A DNA stretch of 64,000 bases from assembly GCA_027924645.1 (NCBI GenBank), contig BSBN01001807.1:14402001-14466000 (forward strand), given 5' to 3'. The stretch is from Cunninghamia lanceolata (Eukaryota; Streptophyta; Pinopsida; Cupressales; Cupressaceae). Every line of letters starts with the position of its first letter. The stretch's first letter is position 1. This document shows positions 34,318 to 45,825 of the stretch, in pieces. The notes under the pieces were generated by a model. That model was not told where the DNA came from. It saw nothing but the letters and a program-made list of their open reading frames with translations, and searched no databases. The translations under genes were made by a program, and so were the position numbers.

Positions 34318-34495
34318 TGTATGCGCCGAAACAGATGCACAGTAGAAATTGACAAATGCGCAGCAAGTCGCAATATATGCGCTGGACTGGTAAAAGATGC
34401 ATGCACAGCAATAGACAACAAAAGTGCAGGAAGTCTAAACAAATGCGCCACAGATCAACATAGATGCGCAGGAACAGAGGATGGATGCGCCGCTC
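34318..34495 (-). repeat. Gag-leader GCGCAT repeat block 1
   Basis: About ten units. The plus strand reads ATGCGCC, ATGCGCAG and similar, so in gag sense the motif reads GGCGCAT. This is the same orientation relative to gag as the intron array has relative to the antisense gene. Confidence 0.7.
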
Positions 34496-35194
34496 TGGCT
34501 TTTCTCAGTGTTTTTGGCAATTTTTGGAATTTTTTGATGATTTTGGTACTTTGGTTTGTAAGAAGGTTTTTCTGATCTAATTTTCTGAATTTATGGCAAG
34601 AAAACACAGCAAACACAAAGAAAATTTTTTTATGGTTTTTTTATTTTTTTTTTGTGATTTTTCTGACTCTATTTGGACTAAAAGAAAAAAAACAAGTACA
34701 AAATCTTAGGCTCGAAATGGATTACAAGGTTTTTTGGCCACTAAAACAAAAGGTATTCAATGAGGGCAACCGTTCGAGTGGTTACACATGCGGCAACACT
34801 ACTCTCCATTATGGAGTCTCCCAGCCTACAAGGGTTGTGCCTTGGAGGGTTTTGGGGGAGGTTGGTTGTCGGTGTAACATAAATGCACTCATTGTTTGAA
34901 ACTTTCGCTCCAAACATAATTTATTTATAGTGGCTTGGAAGGGCTTGGCGTCTAGCCTGTTACCACTTAGGGTCGTTCCTACTTGGATAAGCGGTATCCA
35001 AGAGCAGGCCCCTCTAAAGGAAAAACACGTGAAAATGATACTTCTGGCATTTTGGTCACCCAAGGTAGGGGAGAGCATAGGCCTGGTATCATTCCCCAAA
35101 CATAGAATACAGTTGTTCTTTTCCCCTATTTAAAGTGCAAAAAAAAACTAGGTGAGCTATCTACTTGGGCAAGCACAGAACTCTGAAGTGATTT

Positions 35195-35480
35195 AGCAAG
35201 ATAGCAATGGTTCAATTTTTAACCCAGAAAGCAATGGTGAGTTCAGTTTTAATCCACGTAGCACAAGTTGTTAGCTTTGAAATGTTGGTCAATCGAGATA
35301 GCAGTGGTTCAGTTTTAACCAAGATAGCAGTGATGAGTTCAATTTTTAACCACGATAGCATGAGTTGTTAACTTTGAAATGATGGTCAATCGAGATAGCA
35401 GTGGTTCAATTTTAACCCAGAAAGCAATGATGAGTTTAGTTTTATACCAGATAGCAATAACTTTGAAAAGATAGCAATGT
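35195..35480. repeat. Tandem repeat of about 105 bp in leader of element C
   Basis: The segment from GTTGTTAGCTTTGAAATG through GGTCAATCGAGATAGCAG to GATGAGTTCAATTTT is repeated two to three times, with smaller GATAGCA(A/G)TG subunits throughout. Confidence 0.75.
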
Positions 35481-35711
35481 TGCAATGCAAGATAGCAATG
35501 ATCCGGTTACCTCTTTCCTAATTAAAAACTATGTGAGATTTTGCATGAGCATCTGTTTTACTATCCCTTTAGAAAGTGAAGTGTAAGCTATCAAAAATGC
35601 AACTATATGAAACTAAACTTGAACCTATCCTGCAAAATACCTCCAGAGAATACCTGCAAAGATGTCAGTGTTAGCAAAATCTTCTTAGAAAAACCCTAAA
35701 ATCACTACCTA

Positions 35712-36005
35712 CTATAGAAGCGCCACTTCAGTGACTAAATGTGCAGAAATAGTCAACAGAAGCACAGTAACACATATGCGTTGTAACAGAGGTTAAAAGC
35801 GCAGCAAGAAAGATCATATGCGCAAAAAGAACATATGCGTCGTAACAGAGTTTAAAAGCGCAGTAAGAAAGAACATATGCGTAGAAAGAACATATGCACC
35901 GTGACAAAAGATACATGCGCCAGAACAGAGGGCATAAGCATTGGATGGTCACAGGCACCGGAACAAAGGATAGAAGCACCGCGGAATTGTTCAAATGCGC
36001 TAGAT
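35712..36005 (-). repeat. Gag-leader GCGCAT repeat block 2
   Basis: About 13 units. In gag sense the better copies read GCGCATATGTTCTTT and CTGCGCTTTTAA, spaced 15-25 bp. The block begins about 70 bp after the primer-binding site. Confidence 0.7.
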
Positions 36006-36074
36006 TAGCCTATGTAATGCCTGTACGGAACCTGTCTTCAAAAAATCTTAGATTTTGATTAGATAAAGGGGCAA

Positions 36075-36093
36075 GGCCCCACGATGGGCGCCA
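36075..36093 (-). other. Primer-binding site of element C
   Basis: The minus strand reads TGGCGCCCATCGTGGGGCC, four bases after the 5' LTR end. TGGCGCC is complementary to a tRNA 3' end GGCGCCA; the tRNA species is not assigned. Confidence 0.85.
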
Positions 36094-36097
36094 AAAA

Positions 36098-37135
36098 TGT
36101 TAAGGGAAATTTGGTTAAACAATGAATATGCAATAAACAACATCAAATACCCATAACTCAATAGAATAGTGAAACTGAGAAGATTAAATGAAATGAATCA
36201 ACAAATAAAATAATGCAAACCTTCCTTAGATCGAAACTTCCATTGTTTGCCTATTAAAACTGTCCTTGCTTGTATGAAGTAGGGCCCTCAGAGAGTGCAC
36301 TCCTTTGTTGTGTTCAAGGATGTCGATAGTAAATGGCTGTGGTGATAAACGTGCAATGAATGATAAGCTTCAAAGCAAATGTGTGATCTCAAGCTAATGA
36401 ATAGAAATGGGGGTGCCAAAGGCGCGCTGGTAAATTCCTGCAGAGTAACAATACAAATAGCCTGGATGATAAGAATGAAAGAATGAGGTTCAATTTATAG
36501 ACTTGGGAGGATGAAGATCAATGGTTGAGACGAAATGAGCAAATCAATGGTTGAGAATGGTTGAGGAATGTACAACGAATAAAAAGAGGACAAGTGTCCC
36601 ACTTCCATCATGTAACAAGGTAGTTAACAAAATTGATTGAAGAATTAATAGAATGAATTGAGGAATTGATAGAATTGATTGATTAGTTACCTGAATAGAT
36701 TGACGAGCTGACAGAATTGATTGATTAGTTAACAGTTTTGATTGAGGAGTTAACTAATTTTGATTAGAGGAGAAATAGGACATGTGGGTGAGAGAATATT
36801 AGCTAATTAAATATTTAAAATATTTAATTACATGTGTAACATGGTGAGGTGGAAAAGGTAAGGTGGATTTATGAGGTGGGTTTAGGATAGAAGAATTTAG
36901 GATTATTTATTTATGTGAGACTTTAGAAGAATTAGGGAAATTTAATCAAATAAATTGATTTTATTTAATTTCAACTTTAGAAGAAATAATTAAATATTTT
37001 GATATTTAATTAATTAAGAGGAATGTGAATCAAATAAATAAATTTGTTTATTTATTTATTGATAGAAGAATTGGAAGGGAATAAATATTAAGAATATTTA
37101 TTTAGATTGAATCGTGTCAATTTTAGGCGTATACA
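36098..37135 (-). mobile_element. 5' LTR of element C
   Basis: 1038 bp, minus strand TGTATACGCC to CTTAACA, homologous along its length to the LTR at 20,654. TATAAAT lies on the minus strand at 36,493-36,499. It differs from the other LTR by scattered, mostly transition changes and a few small indels. Confidence 0.93.
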
Positions 37136-37140
37136 CATAT
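37136..37140. repeat. Target-site duplication of element C (right)
   Basis: CATAT directly after the LTR, identical to 20,649-20,653. Confidence 0.9.
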
Positions 37141-38085
37141 AACAGAGATATTGCAGCAATACACATAGAACCAGAAAGAAGACAAAAGAAGAGAGACAAG
37201 ATATATCATGGGGAAAACCCTTATCGGGTGAAAAACCCCACTCAGAAACCTGCACAATGTATTATCAAAACTGAATACGGTTTATAATACACTTGCAATG
37301 CAATCTTCAATAGTCTTCGAAACTTGTGTCTGGAGTCAATATGGTAGCATAATAGTACATGTCAATCACATACTACATCTCCTCCTCAAAGCACCTATTT
37401 ATATAGAATATACAAGGCAAAATTGGCTCTAACTTGGAATGGGCGTCCAACATGGCCTCATGGCCCAAAACCCATGCCTATGGACACTTGGTCAACAATG
37501 TAAGATGCATCTGACACTTTTCCATAGCCCCCATCCCATAGAGGTCACCTATTTCCAAAATAGGCTATGACAGATGCTCTTACAACTCTTACAACCACCA
37601 TAGAATCTATCATAGCTGTTATAACTTACAGCTATAAGAGAATCTATCATACACAAGCTATAAACAAAGTATTCTCTTACAACATATCATAGTCCACCTT
37701 GGGGCGCCCAAAGATGCCTTTTTCAAAGATGCTCCTTGACACATGTCTTCACCTGTCTTACAAGCTTCTACTTCTGACTCTTACATGTCATAACTTCATC
37801 ATAGGAATCTGTCATAACTATTTCAATCAACATTCCCTTACACAACATCCAAGATGCTGACACATGGAAAAATACTCCTACCACAAAGTGGGATGCCTAT
37901 CTCCTCATGTGAGGACAAAAATTACAAGTTGTCATCTTCCACGTAGGATGACACATCACCGTGCCACATCCCACAAATAGACAATATGGAATTTATAATT
38001 AATTTACATCATAGGCAATGAATAAATAAATACAATCAAAATAATGCAAAGAATTACCAAGGTTGAGACACCTTAATTCCCAACA
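37136..38085 (-). mobile_element. Copia element D: main part of 3' LTR
   Basis: On the minus strand the LTR starts TGTTGGGAATTAAGG at 38,085, after the polypurine tract, and runs to the insertion point of element C at 37,136. It holds the Copia LTR stretch TCATGGGGAAAACCC near 37,210. Together with 20,608-20,653 it would be about 1 kb. Confidence 0.75.
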
Positions 38086-38096
38086 TTCTCCCACTT
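38086..38096 (-). other. Polypurine tract of Copia element D
   Basis: The minus strand reads AAGTGGGAGAA directly before the LTR start TGTTGGG. Confidence 0.7.
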
Positions 38097-38169
38097 GTCG
38101 AACACCTTGTAAGAGCCAATAGAATAATAGGATTTAATTGCTATAGGCCGAGAGGCCCATAGACTTTGA

Positions 38170-41100
38170 ACACCATCCGAACTTCTCTGTGCCCACTGGC
38201 TTCGTCAATGCATCTGCAACATTCTTCAAAGTGTCTACCTTTTCCAAATTTACCTTCCCATCCTCTACCATGTCTCACACGAAGTGAAACTGTACATCAA
38301 TATGATTTGTTCTGGCATGGAAAGTTGGATTCTTCGCAAGGCAAATCGCACTCTAACTGTCACAACTGAGCATAATCTGACCTACATCAACACCAATATC
38401 TGAACACAATCTCTTAAGCCAAATGGCTTCCTTACAATGATGAGTTTATGCCATATACTCAGCTTCTGTCATGGACAAAGCAACCACAGGTTGTCGCTTA
38501 CTCATCCAACTAATAGCACCACCAAACAGTGTAAACACATAAGCACTGGTGGATCTCTTGCTATCAATATCACCTGCCCAATTTGAATCCATGAATATCA
38601 ACAGAATGTGGAGGTCCTGTAACATTACCATGATACCATATGGAATACTCAAAAGTACCCCTCAAATATCTGAACACTCACTTAACTATATCCCAATGTA
38701 CCTGTCTAAGATTAGCCATAAATTGACTAAGGACTCCCACTACTTGGGCAATGTCTAGTCTTGTGCAGACCATAGCATACATCAAACTGCCAATAGCACT
38801 AGCATAAGGTACTCTGCTCATGTCCTCCACCTCACTAGGAGATTTTGGATAATCATTAATAGACAACTTTGTCTTCAAAGAAATAGGAACACACAATGGT
38901 CTACAATCTGCCATGCTGAACCTATCCAACACAGTTTTCACATACTTACTCGAGCTTAACCAAAGTTTCCAGTTAGTTCTGTCTCTTATGATTTCCATTC
39001 CTAGAATGTACCTAGCTGCCCCTAAATCTTTCATTTCAAACTGTGCTGACAACTAAGATTTAAAATCAGAAATCATATTCTTACCCTTCCCAATGAGCAA
39101 CATATCATCAACATACAGTGCAACAATGAGAATACAATCACCATCAAACTTATAATACACACAGTGATCCGATTTCAATCTCACAAATCTAATTGACAAC
39201 ACAAAGGCATCAAAATTCAAGTACCACCTCCTAGGAGACTGCTTCAAACCATACAAAGACTTCTTTAACTTGCAAACCAAATTTTCTTTACCTTTCACCA
39301 TGTAATGCTCTGGTTGTGACATGTAGATTTCTTCCTCCAAATCACCATGAAGGAAAGTTGTCTTCACATCCATCTATTCTACCTCTAAGTCATAAGCTGC
39401 TGCAAGAGATAATAGGAATTGAATGGATGTCAGATTTGCAACAGGAGAGAAGATCTCACCATACTCTATACCCTCCACTTGTGAATACCCCTTCACAACT
39501 AGTCTGGCCTTATACTTCTCAACACTGCCATCTGCACCAAATTTCTTCTTGAACACCCATTTGCACCCAACAGGTTTCGGTCCAGCAAGCAAAGGCACTA
39601 AGTCCCAAGTTTGATTCTTTTAAAAAAGAATCCATCTCATCCTCCATGGCCTCCTTCCAGAAACTTGCATCTTTCATATCCATAGCCTCTGATATAGTTC
39701 TAGGTTCATCATTGTTAGTAAGCAAAGCAAAAGCACAACTAGAATCAAGCAATGTATAACCAAACCTCTCAAGTTGCTTTCTAATTTATGTAGACCTCCT
39801 CAAGAGCTGAGGTTGGGGTTTAGCTTCTTCATCTGAGATTTCAGAGCTGCTAGAGCTCTCCTCATCATTAGGTCCAACATTGTCTTTCTATTCAGTCTTC
39901 TCAGGGGTAGTAGGAAACTAAACAACATCCTCTTTCTTTTCTTTTTCTTCTGGCTGTAAAATAGTGGAAGAAGGTGTTAGCTCTCTAAAGATGACACTTC
40001 TTCTATATAACACTTTTTCAGCCACAGGGTCCCAAAGCTTGTATCCTTTCACACCAACACCATAGCCAATGAAGATACACTTAATAGCCTTGTTCTCTAA
40101 TTTTGACCACTTCTCCCTAGGCACATGTGCATATGCCTCACAACCAAAAACATGAAGATGCCTTATTGAAGGCTTTCTACCAGACCACACCTCCATGGGT
40201 GTCTTACCAACAAGAGCTAATGTAGGAGATCTGTTTACTAGATAGCAAGCAGTAGCAACAGCTTTAGTCTAAAACTTTTGTTCTAGGCCAGCTCCACTAA
40301 GCATACTCCTAGCCTTCTCCATCAGTGTCTTGTTCATCCTCTCTACAACTCTATTTTCCTACGGGGTGTATGGAGTTGTCTTATGTCTTTCAATCCCAAG
40401 TTCCTTGCAATATTTATCGAATTCTGTAGAACAGAACTCACCACCATTGTTAGTTCTTGAATATTTAATCTTTTTACCTATCTAATTTTCAACAAAGGCT
40501 TTAAACTCCTTAAACCTACTATAGACTTCAGATTTGCTTCTGAGAAAATAAATCCATGTCCTTCTACTATAGTCATCTATGAAAGATACAAAATATATAG
40601 ATTTTGATAATGAAGGAACATTAACAGGACCAAACACATCAGAATGAACAAAGTCCAACACACCAAAAGACTTATGAGAACTTGAATAAAACTGAACACA
40701 GTTTTGTTTTCCATATATGCAATATTCGCAAAAGTCAAACTCAAGATTACAATCATCTAACCCCTCAACGAGGTTTTTATTTTTTAGGGTTCTAAGACCC
40801 TTCTCACCAATGTGGCCAAATCTCTTATGCTATAACATTGTCTTTTCAGTATGAAGCTTAACTTCCAAGGCATGAATACAACCATCAGTACTAGATACAA
40901 TAGATTTCTTCACTCCTCGTTCAGATGGTGGGGATGAAGTGATTGATGTCCTCTTTCTTGAGTTAGAAGAACTATTGCATTGTGAAATGCATGCCTCCAG
41001 CTGAAACAGAGTACCTCTCCTAGTACCTTTAGCAAGCACCATAGCTCCTCTAGTCATCTTGCATCCTTCTTTCAAAAAAAACCTGCACACCTGCATCATT

Positions 41101-41615
41101 CAACATACTTACAGAAAGTAGGTTTCATGCTAAGCCTAGGATATGCATAACCCCAGAGATCCCCTTCACTTTTCCATCAGGGAATTGGATAGAGACTCTT
41201 CCACGACCAACAATCTTCAGATGAGAGTCGTCACCGAGGTACACCCTTCCACCATCGAACTCCTCATACTTAGTAAACTAGTCTCAATGTGAGGTCATGT
41301 GGAATGATGCACCAGAATCAATCATCCACACATCATCAAATGCATGGGTTTCTAGGGCTGTGATGAAATCATCACCATCATCTTGTGACTTGTTAGAATC
41401 TGAATTGGGTTCTTCTTCTTTTTCTTTTCCTCTCTGCATTCCTTTCAGAAATGCCTAGATTTACCACAATTCCAACAGAGAGCCTTGGACTTTCCAGGAG
41501 ATTTGGATCTCCCATGGGATTTGGAGCTACCCTTCTCAGCTTTCTTGTCCTTCTTTTTCCCTTTCTCCTTGGTTCTTCCACGAACTGCAAGAGCCTCTTT
41601 ATCTATCTCAGAAGA
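38170..41615 (-). pseudogene. Copia element D: pol polyprotein relic (Tork/TNT1-like)
   Basis: Ty1/copia pol in the Copia order. Minus-strand landmarks: zinc knuckle ALCWNCGKSRHF (41,480), protease WIIDSGASFHMTSH (41,310), integrase FVHSDVFGPVNVP (40,640) and FIDDYSRRTWIYFL (40,580). Then TPMEVWSGRKPSIRHLHVFG (40,190), reverse transcriptase MDVKTTFLHGDLEEEIYM (39,370) and ALYVDDMLLIG (39,110), GSLMYAMVCTRLDIA (38,790), and RNase H RSTSAYVFTLFGGAISWM and VALSMTEAEYMA (38,500). Catalytic motifs mostly survive, but there are many stops and frameshifts (for example near 39,600, 39,370 and 39,052). The gag N-terminus and 5' LTR are missing; at about 41,615 it is joined to gypsy element E. Confidence 0.9.
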
Positions 41616-43600
41616 CTTTCTCTAGCATCACAAGTATCTCAGTTGCCCACTATACCTAGCCATGCTGCAGTATCCTCTCCATCCTCTGAATGGACACTAC
41701 TCTCAAACCACCATCTGACATCCCCCTCAGAATATGTTTATATCCGTCTACTTCAAACTTCATCTCCATGGTCCTCAAGTTGAGGGAGAATTCACCTATC
41801 ATATGTAGCCACTTCATACCCAAAACTATATCCATGTCACCCATGATGACTACATAATACTCAGCTTGGAACTCATAGTTATTCAACTGAATGGTTAAGT
41901 TGGGGATCCTTCTTTTGCAAGTGATAACAAAATCGTCTTCCACTCTGACCTTGAATCCATCAAACTCCTCAGTTTTGAGTCCCCTCCATGCAACTAGGCC
42001 CTCGTCAATGAAATTATGTGTGGCCCCTGTATCTAGAAAAGTGACCACTCTTTGTCCCTCTAATACTCTCTGTATCCTGAAGGAACCCTCTCTCTGAATG
42101 GCAAAGAGATGTGCTGTCGGAAAATCATCATCTTGTACATTATGTGCATCCTACACCTCCTCTACTACAGTCTCCCCATCATTGTCCCTCTTATCACTTT
42201 GTTGCTCCTAATGCTCTGAAGCTGCCTCCTTGGCAGAATAATATTCTAACTGTTTGATCTGCCCCTTCATTGGGCACTTATGTTTTTAGGATCCCATGGA
42301 CCCTTGCATTTGAAGCATAGCTTCTTCCTCCTGTATTCATTCAATGCATCATCATCTAAATGAGGTGTTGGTTTCTTCTGTGGGAAGGTGTCTCAATGAT
42401 GTGAGGGCATCTTGTCCTTTTGTGGAGGAAAAGGTTTGGAGATGACCTGTTTCTTAGGCACTGCAAACTCCATACTCTGTGCTTTCTTAATGGTCTCCTG
42501 AAGTGAAGGTGGGTCGAATGCCTTAACCCATCCCCTAAGTGGTTCCATTAGCCCTTCTGTAAAAAGGACTAGTAATCTCCTCTCTGAAATGCTAGGAACC
42601 ATGACACTAAGCCTCTGGAACTCAGAAATATATGCCTCGAGTGACCCATACTGCTTAGGCTATGTAAGCTCCCTAAACTATAACTCTGGGTCTTTGGTAT
42701 CAAACTGCTCAATGAGTTTGTTAGTGAACTCATCGTAGGTGGTGATGAGGTTGTGGCCAAGTGTAACCAACCCGTGGTACCACCACTTGTGTGCTAACCC
42801 ATCCAAGTGTATAGTGGCAAAGTTAAGTACCTCGTCCTCTAGCATCGGCTTAAGTGTCAAGTAGTTATCCAACTTCTGCACCCAAGCTCTGGTTGTGATC
42901 TTACCACTCCCGTCAAATCGATCCATAGGGACTATACTCAAGGCATGTTGGTAGTCCCAATTAGCTCTGTTAGCTCTATAATCTCCTCTACCACCCATAG
43001 CTCCCCTCTGTCTCTTCTGGTTTGTGTACTGCTCAAATGTCAGCATATCCCTAATATCTAGAGCTAATGTCATGTACTCTGCATGCTGCATCCGAACATC
43101 ATCTGTGATGGAAAGTTGAACCTCTGGTTCCTGCTGAACCAATGCCTCCTCTCTACATGGAAAGGTTGGCTGTAGCAGTCTAGTGACCGATCCTGGGGTA
43201 GTCCTGGTGTTATGACCACTACCATGTCTTGCATGTCTACTACCATGTCCTGCATGTCCACTACCCTGTCCTGCATGTCTGTGATGACCATTGTTAGAGC
43301 CACCGGTCTCACCCTCGAGTGTGGTATTGGTGTGAACTACTAGAATTCCCTGGTTGAACTTTCCAAGTAGTTGGGACATCATATCAAGCATAATATCAAA
43401 TTTTCTCTCTATTTTTGTGTTAGGACTCTCTGGCTAGTTTGGTCCTCTATTTTTGTCCCCCATATTACCTATGATGCTATCACTATCACTCGAAGAGTTT
43501 CTATGCATACCCAAAACTCCTGAAACTGTCTCACCTTCTGGATTCTTAGGTGGATGCCACTATTGAGTGTCTCTACCATAAATAAATGGATGTGTATAAA
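41616..43600 (-). pseudogene. Gypsy element E: gag and protease relic
   Basis: Minus-strand Ty3/gypsy gag-pol start. Gag: DYQHALSIVPMDRFDGSG and TTRAWVQKLDNYLTLKPMLE (about 42,930), LDGLAHKWWYHG (42,790), YDEFTNKLIEQFDTK, then LLVLFTEGLMEPLRGWVKAF (42,570). Protease: MVTFLDTGATHNFIDEG (42,048) with intact DTG, MDIVLGMKWL and QRMERILQHG (41,670). The stretch up to EILVM (about 41,620) still looks like gypsy; beyond it the sequence is Copia D. The gag resembles that of element F. All of pol after protease and the 3' LTR are missing. Confidence 0.85.
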
Positions 43601-43653
43601 CCATCTCCCAATCACTCATATAAACTGATCAACACAGGCTGGCAAGATGCACC

Positions 43654-43666
43654 AGCTCTGATACCA
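43654..43666 (-). other. Primer-binding site of gypsy element E
   Basis: The minus strand reads TGGTATCAGAGCT, complementary to initiator tRNA-Met, between the LTR and gag of E. Confidence 0.85.
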
Positions 43667-43668
43667 CT

Positions 43669-45089
43669 AAAATTACCCTCCTTATTCTGTGTTTTGGAAT
43701 ATCTGAGTTGGGTCTAGTTTTTTCTCACGGTTTCAAAGGTTTTATGTTGTTTAGTTGAACCTTGCTTGCGTTTTGGGTGTGGTTTGCGTAACGTAACACA
43801 CATGGAAGTATATATCTTTGCAAATAATGAAAATGAGAAGTACCCAGATGATTTACTTTAATGAAAATGCATCATACATCACAGAAAAGCAATACCCATA
43901 TTTTGAAATGACAAGAAATGGAAACTCTTCACATACCTATTTTTTGTATAAGCATGTACATGGCTGGGAACTCATAGAACAACAACAAACAAGGGAATGT
44001 ATTCAAATGTGTATCAAATTAGTACTATTATCAGCTCAGCAAAATACAATGGAAATATGGTTCATTTGACCCTTTAGAAGACTCACAAAGACCTCTAAAT
44101 CCCAACATGGCTACTGTAGAGGCTGGGACGGCTGGCTGGAGGTGTGAACAATAGGTTATAAATGAAGAATGACACCAAACTCCTCTCAAATCCTTGTCTA
44201 ACACTGCAGATCCCAACGCCTTGATAAGAAGATGGTATGCCACAAAATCAGACCACAAGATGCTAATAAATACCACACAATGGTACAACTAGCTGAGCTG
44301 AGGAGGTACAACCAACATGTGAGGTGAATGGCATCTCAAATATGCTCTAATACCCTGTCCATCACTTGCAATCTGTTTCCCATTATGCATCAATAATTAT
44401 GGAGGTGAATAGCTGATGAAAGCTATGAGTTCAATCCTCCGCAACAACTCCTCAACTCTAAACTATGTAGAAATGAAGCACAATCACAACCACTGAATAT
44501 GATTGTGTCTCAAGCAACCTTAGATGATCTCTCACACCCATGGTATGCTAATATTGATGGTGGTTTTCATCACCAAAAGCCAACTAGTTCTCTCAAACCC
44601 TAGTCTCATTTGTAGAGCCAAAGTAACATAGAAAATGTGATAGCAAGAATGAGCTCCCTCTTTTCTTTTTTCTCTTTTATATTCTCCCTTTGAGGGGTCA
44701 ACCACATGAGAGGGAGAGTTTTAAAATATTAAAATTCACTTTATTACCTTTCCTTGGGTGCCCAAGTCCTTAGTGACTTATTTTTGCATATATTTCACTT
44801 TTCCCAAAGTCACCACTTAAATATAATAAAGTCCAATATTATTTATTAATATTAAGTTACCGACTTTAATATGAAAGCCCAAACGATCTCAGAATCACAT
44901 GAGTTATGGACCGTCAGAAAGGTCTTGCCGAAACGCTTTGTCTCCAACCTTGAACTCCCCCATCCGGAAGAGACTCTAACTTACTAAAAATAGTAAGCTC
45001 TCCAAAAACCATTCATCCCAAGTTCCCTAACCACATTGGTTAGCCTATGGGAACCAAGTATAGGCTAACACCACCTAGGAAAGGGGACA
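43669..45089 (-). mobile_element. 5' LTR of gypsy element E
   Basis: About 1.42 kb between the primer-binding site and TGTCCCCTTTCCTAGG (minus-strand start at 45,089). The inner end is not a clean CA (it reads TTTTAG before the primer site), so that border may be off by a few bases. It appears to interrupt the 5' LTR of element G. No second copy is in the window. Confidence 0.5.
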
Positions 45090-45209
45090 TTAAAATTTGA
45101 TCCTTTGAAATTCGTTTTTGAGTTAATTTTCACAAGTAGTTAGTTTTAGAAAAAAAAGTCTTTTGTGTTCACATCCATTCTTATGGTAATCATAAGGGTG
45201 GGCGTGACA
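45090..45209 (+). mobile_element. End of 5' LTR of chromovirus G
   Basis: 120 bp ending GGGCGTGACA, two bases before a plus-strand tRNA-Met primer-binding site. The rest of this LTR is missing or displaced by element E. I do not find the same sequence in the 3' LTR of G, which seems cut short. Confidence 0.5.
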
Positions 45210-45211
45210 TT

Positions 45212-45224
45212 TGGTATCAGAGCC
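45212..45224 (+). other. Primer-binding site of chromovirus G
   Basis: TGGTATCAGAGCC, a perfect plant initiator tRNA-Met site. It points outward from the divergent site of E at 43,654. Confidence 0.85.
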
Positions 45225-45297
45225 TAGGTTACCAACACTTTAGGAATTCTGGGGTAACTTTGTTATTTTATAACATTGCTTTATGATCTTGTAGTAT

Positions 45298-45825
45298 GAC
45301 TCCCCAATGTAAATGCACTCATTCTCAACATGCGTCGTTAGAATCAGTCTACCCTGATGAACCTGTAGATCAGGGCCCTCAGATACTCCAGACTCTACAA
45401 CAACTGGTAGATGTTTTCCAGACTAGACTTCCGCTGCCAACATAGGATCAACCTCATTCTGATGAGCACTGTTATGTTCCCCGTGAATGTAGTAGAAGTC
45501 ATGACAAAGGTAGAGTAGAGCATGTTGAGGAAGGGGTGGGCGAATCTAGGCATTATGAACCCCTTCCTCAATTTGGACAGCTAGACCAGGATGCACTTGT
45601 TGATATTGGCAAACAGATCAAAGAATTCCTCTGTCTCCAACCTCTGAATGTTTTTAGATTTGCTGAGGGTAACAAGGTTACAATTTCAAGCATTCAGAGG
45701 TCAGTGTCACTCAGGATAATTTCTTCCAAGCATCTTAAGTGTAGTATGCGGAAGGGATGTCAACTTTTTTCTATTTCTATCAGCGATAGATCTAAGGATA
45801 AGCCAGACTTCATTGGATGACCATC
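45298..45825 (+). pseudogene. Chromovirus G: gag remnant
   Basis: Starts MTPQCKCTHSQHASLES and continues through an acidic N-terminal part (LPQFGQLDQDAL). The capsid core and the zinc knuckle are absent. After SDRSKDKPDFIG the sequence joins the end of protease and the start of reverse transcriptase, so about 1-1.5 kb was probably deleted. At least one TAG is present. Confidence 0.55.

Larger units (their letters stand above)
33829..36074 (-). other. Element C: long 5' leader with repeat arrays
   Basis: 2.2 kb between the primer-binding site and gag without a plausible gene. It has two blocks of (G)GCGCAT-type repeats (34,318-34,495 and 35,712-36,005), a tandem repeat of about 105 bp (about 35,195-35,480, units on GATAGCAATGGTTCA and TTTTAACC) and a T-rich stretch (34,625-34,680). 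The ORF at 34,023-34,451 on the minus strand is a reading of a repeat block. Confidence 0.7.
20654..37135 (-). mobile_element. Tat element C: complete Ty3/gypsy retrotransposon with antisense gene
   Basis: A 16,482-bp element on the minus strand, from the 5' LTR (36,098-37,135) to the 3' LTR (20,654-21,691), both 1038 bp, flanked by CATAT. In transcription order it holds a primer-binding site, a 2.2 kb leader, gag, a protease remnant, a G-patch-like linker, reverse transcriptase, two RNase H domains, integrase and an A-rich tract. A spacer, the antisense PMD gene, the polypurine tract and the 3' LTR follow. Two ribonuclease H domains and an extra ORF after pol are marks of the Tat lineage. 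By eye the LTRs differ at about 6% of sites over the first 400 bp, mostly transitions, so the insertion is old. It sits in the 3' LTR of Copia D. Confidence 0.93.
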
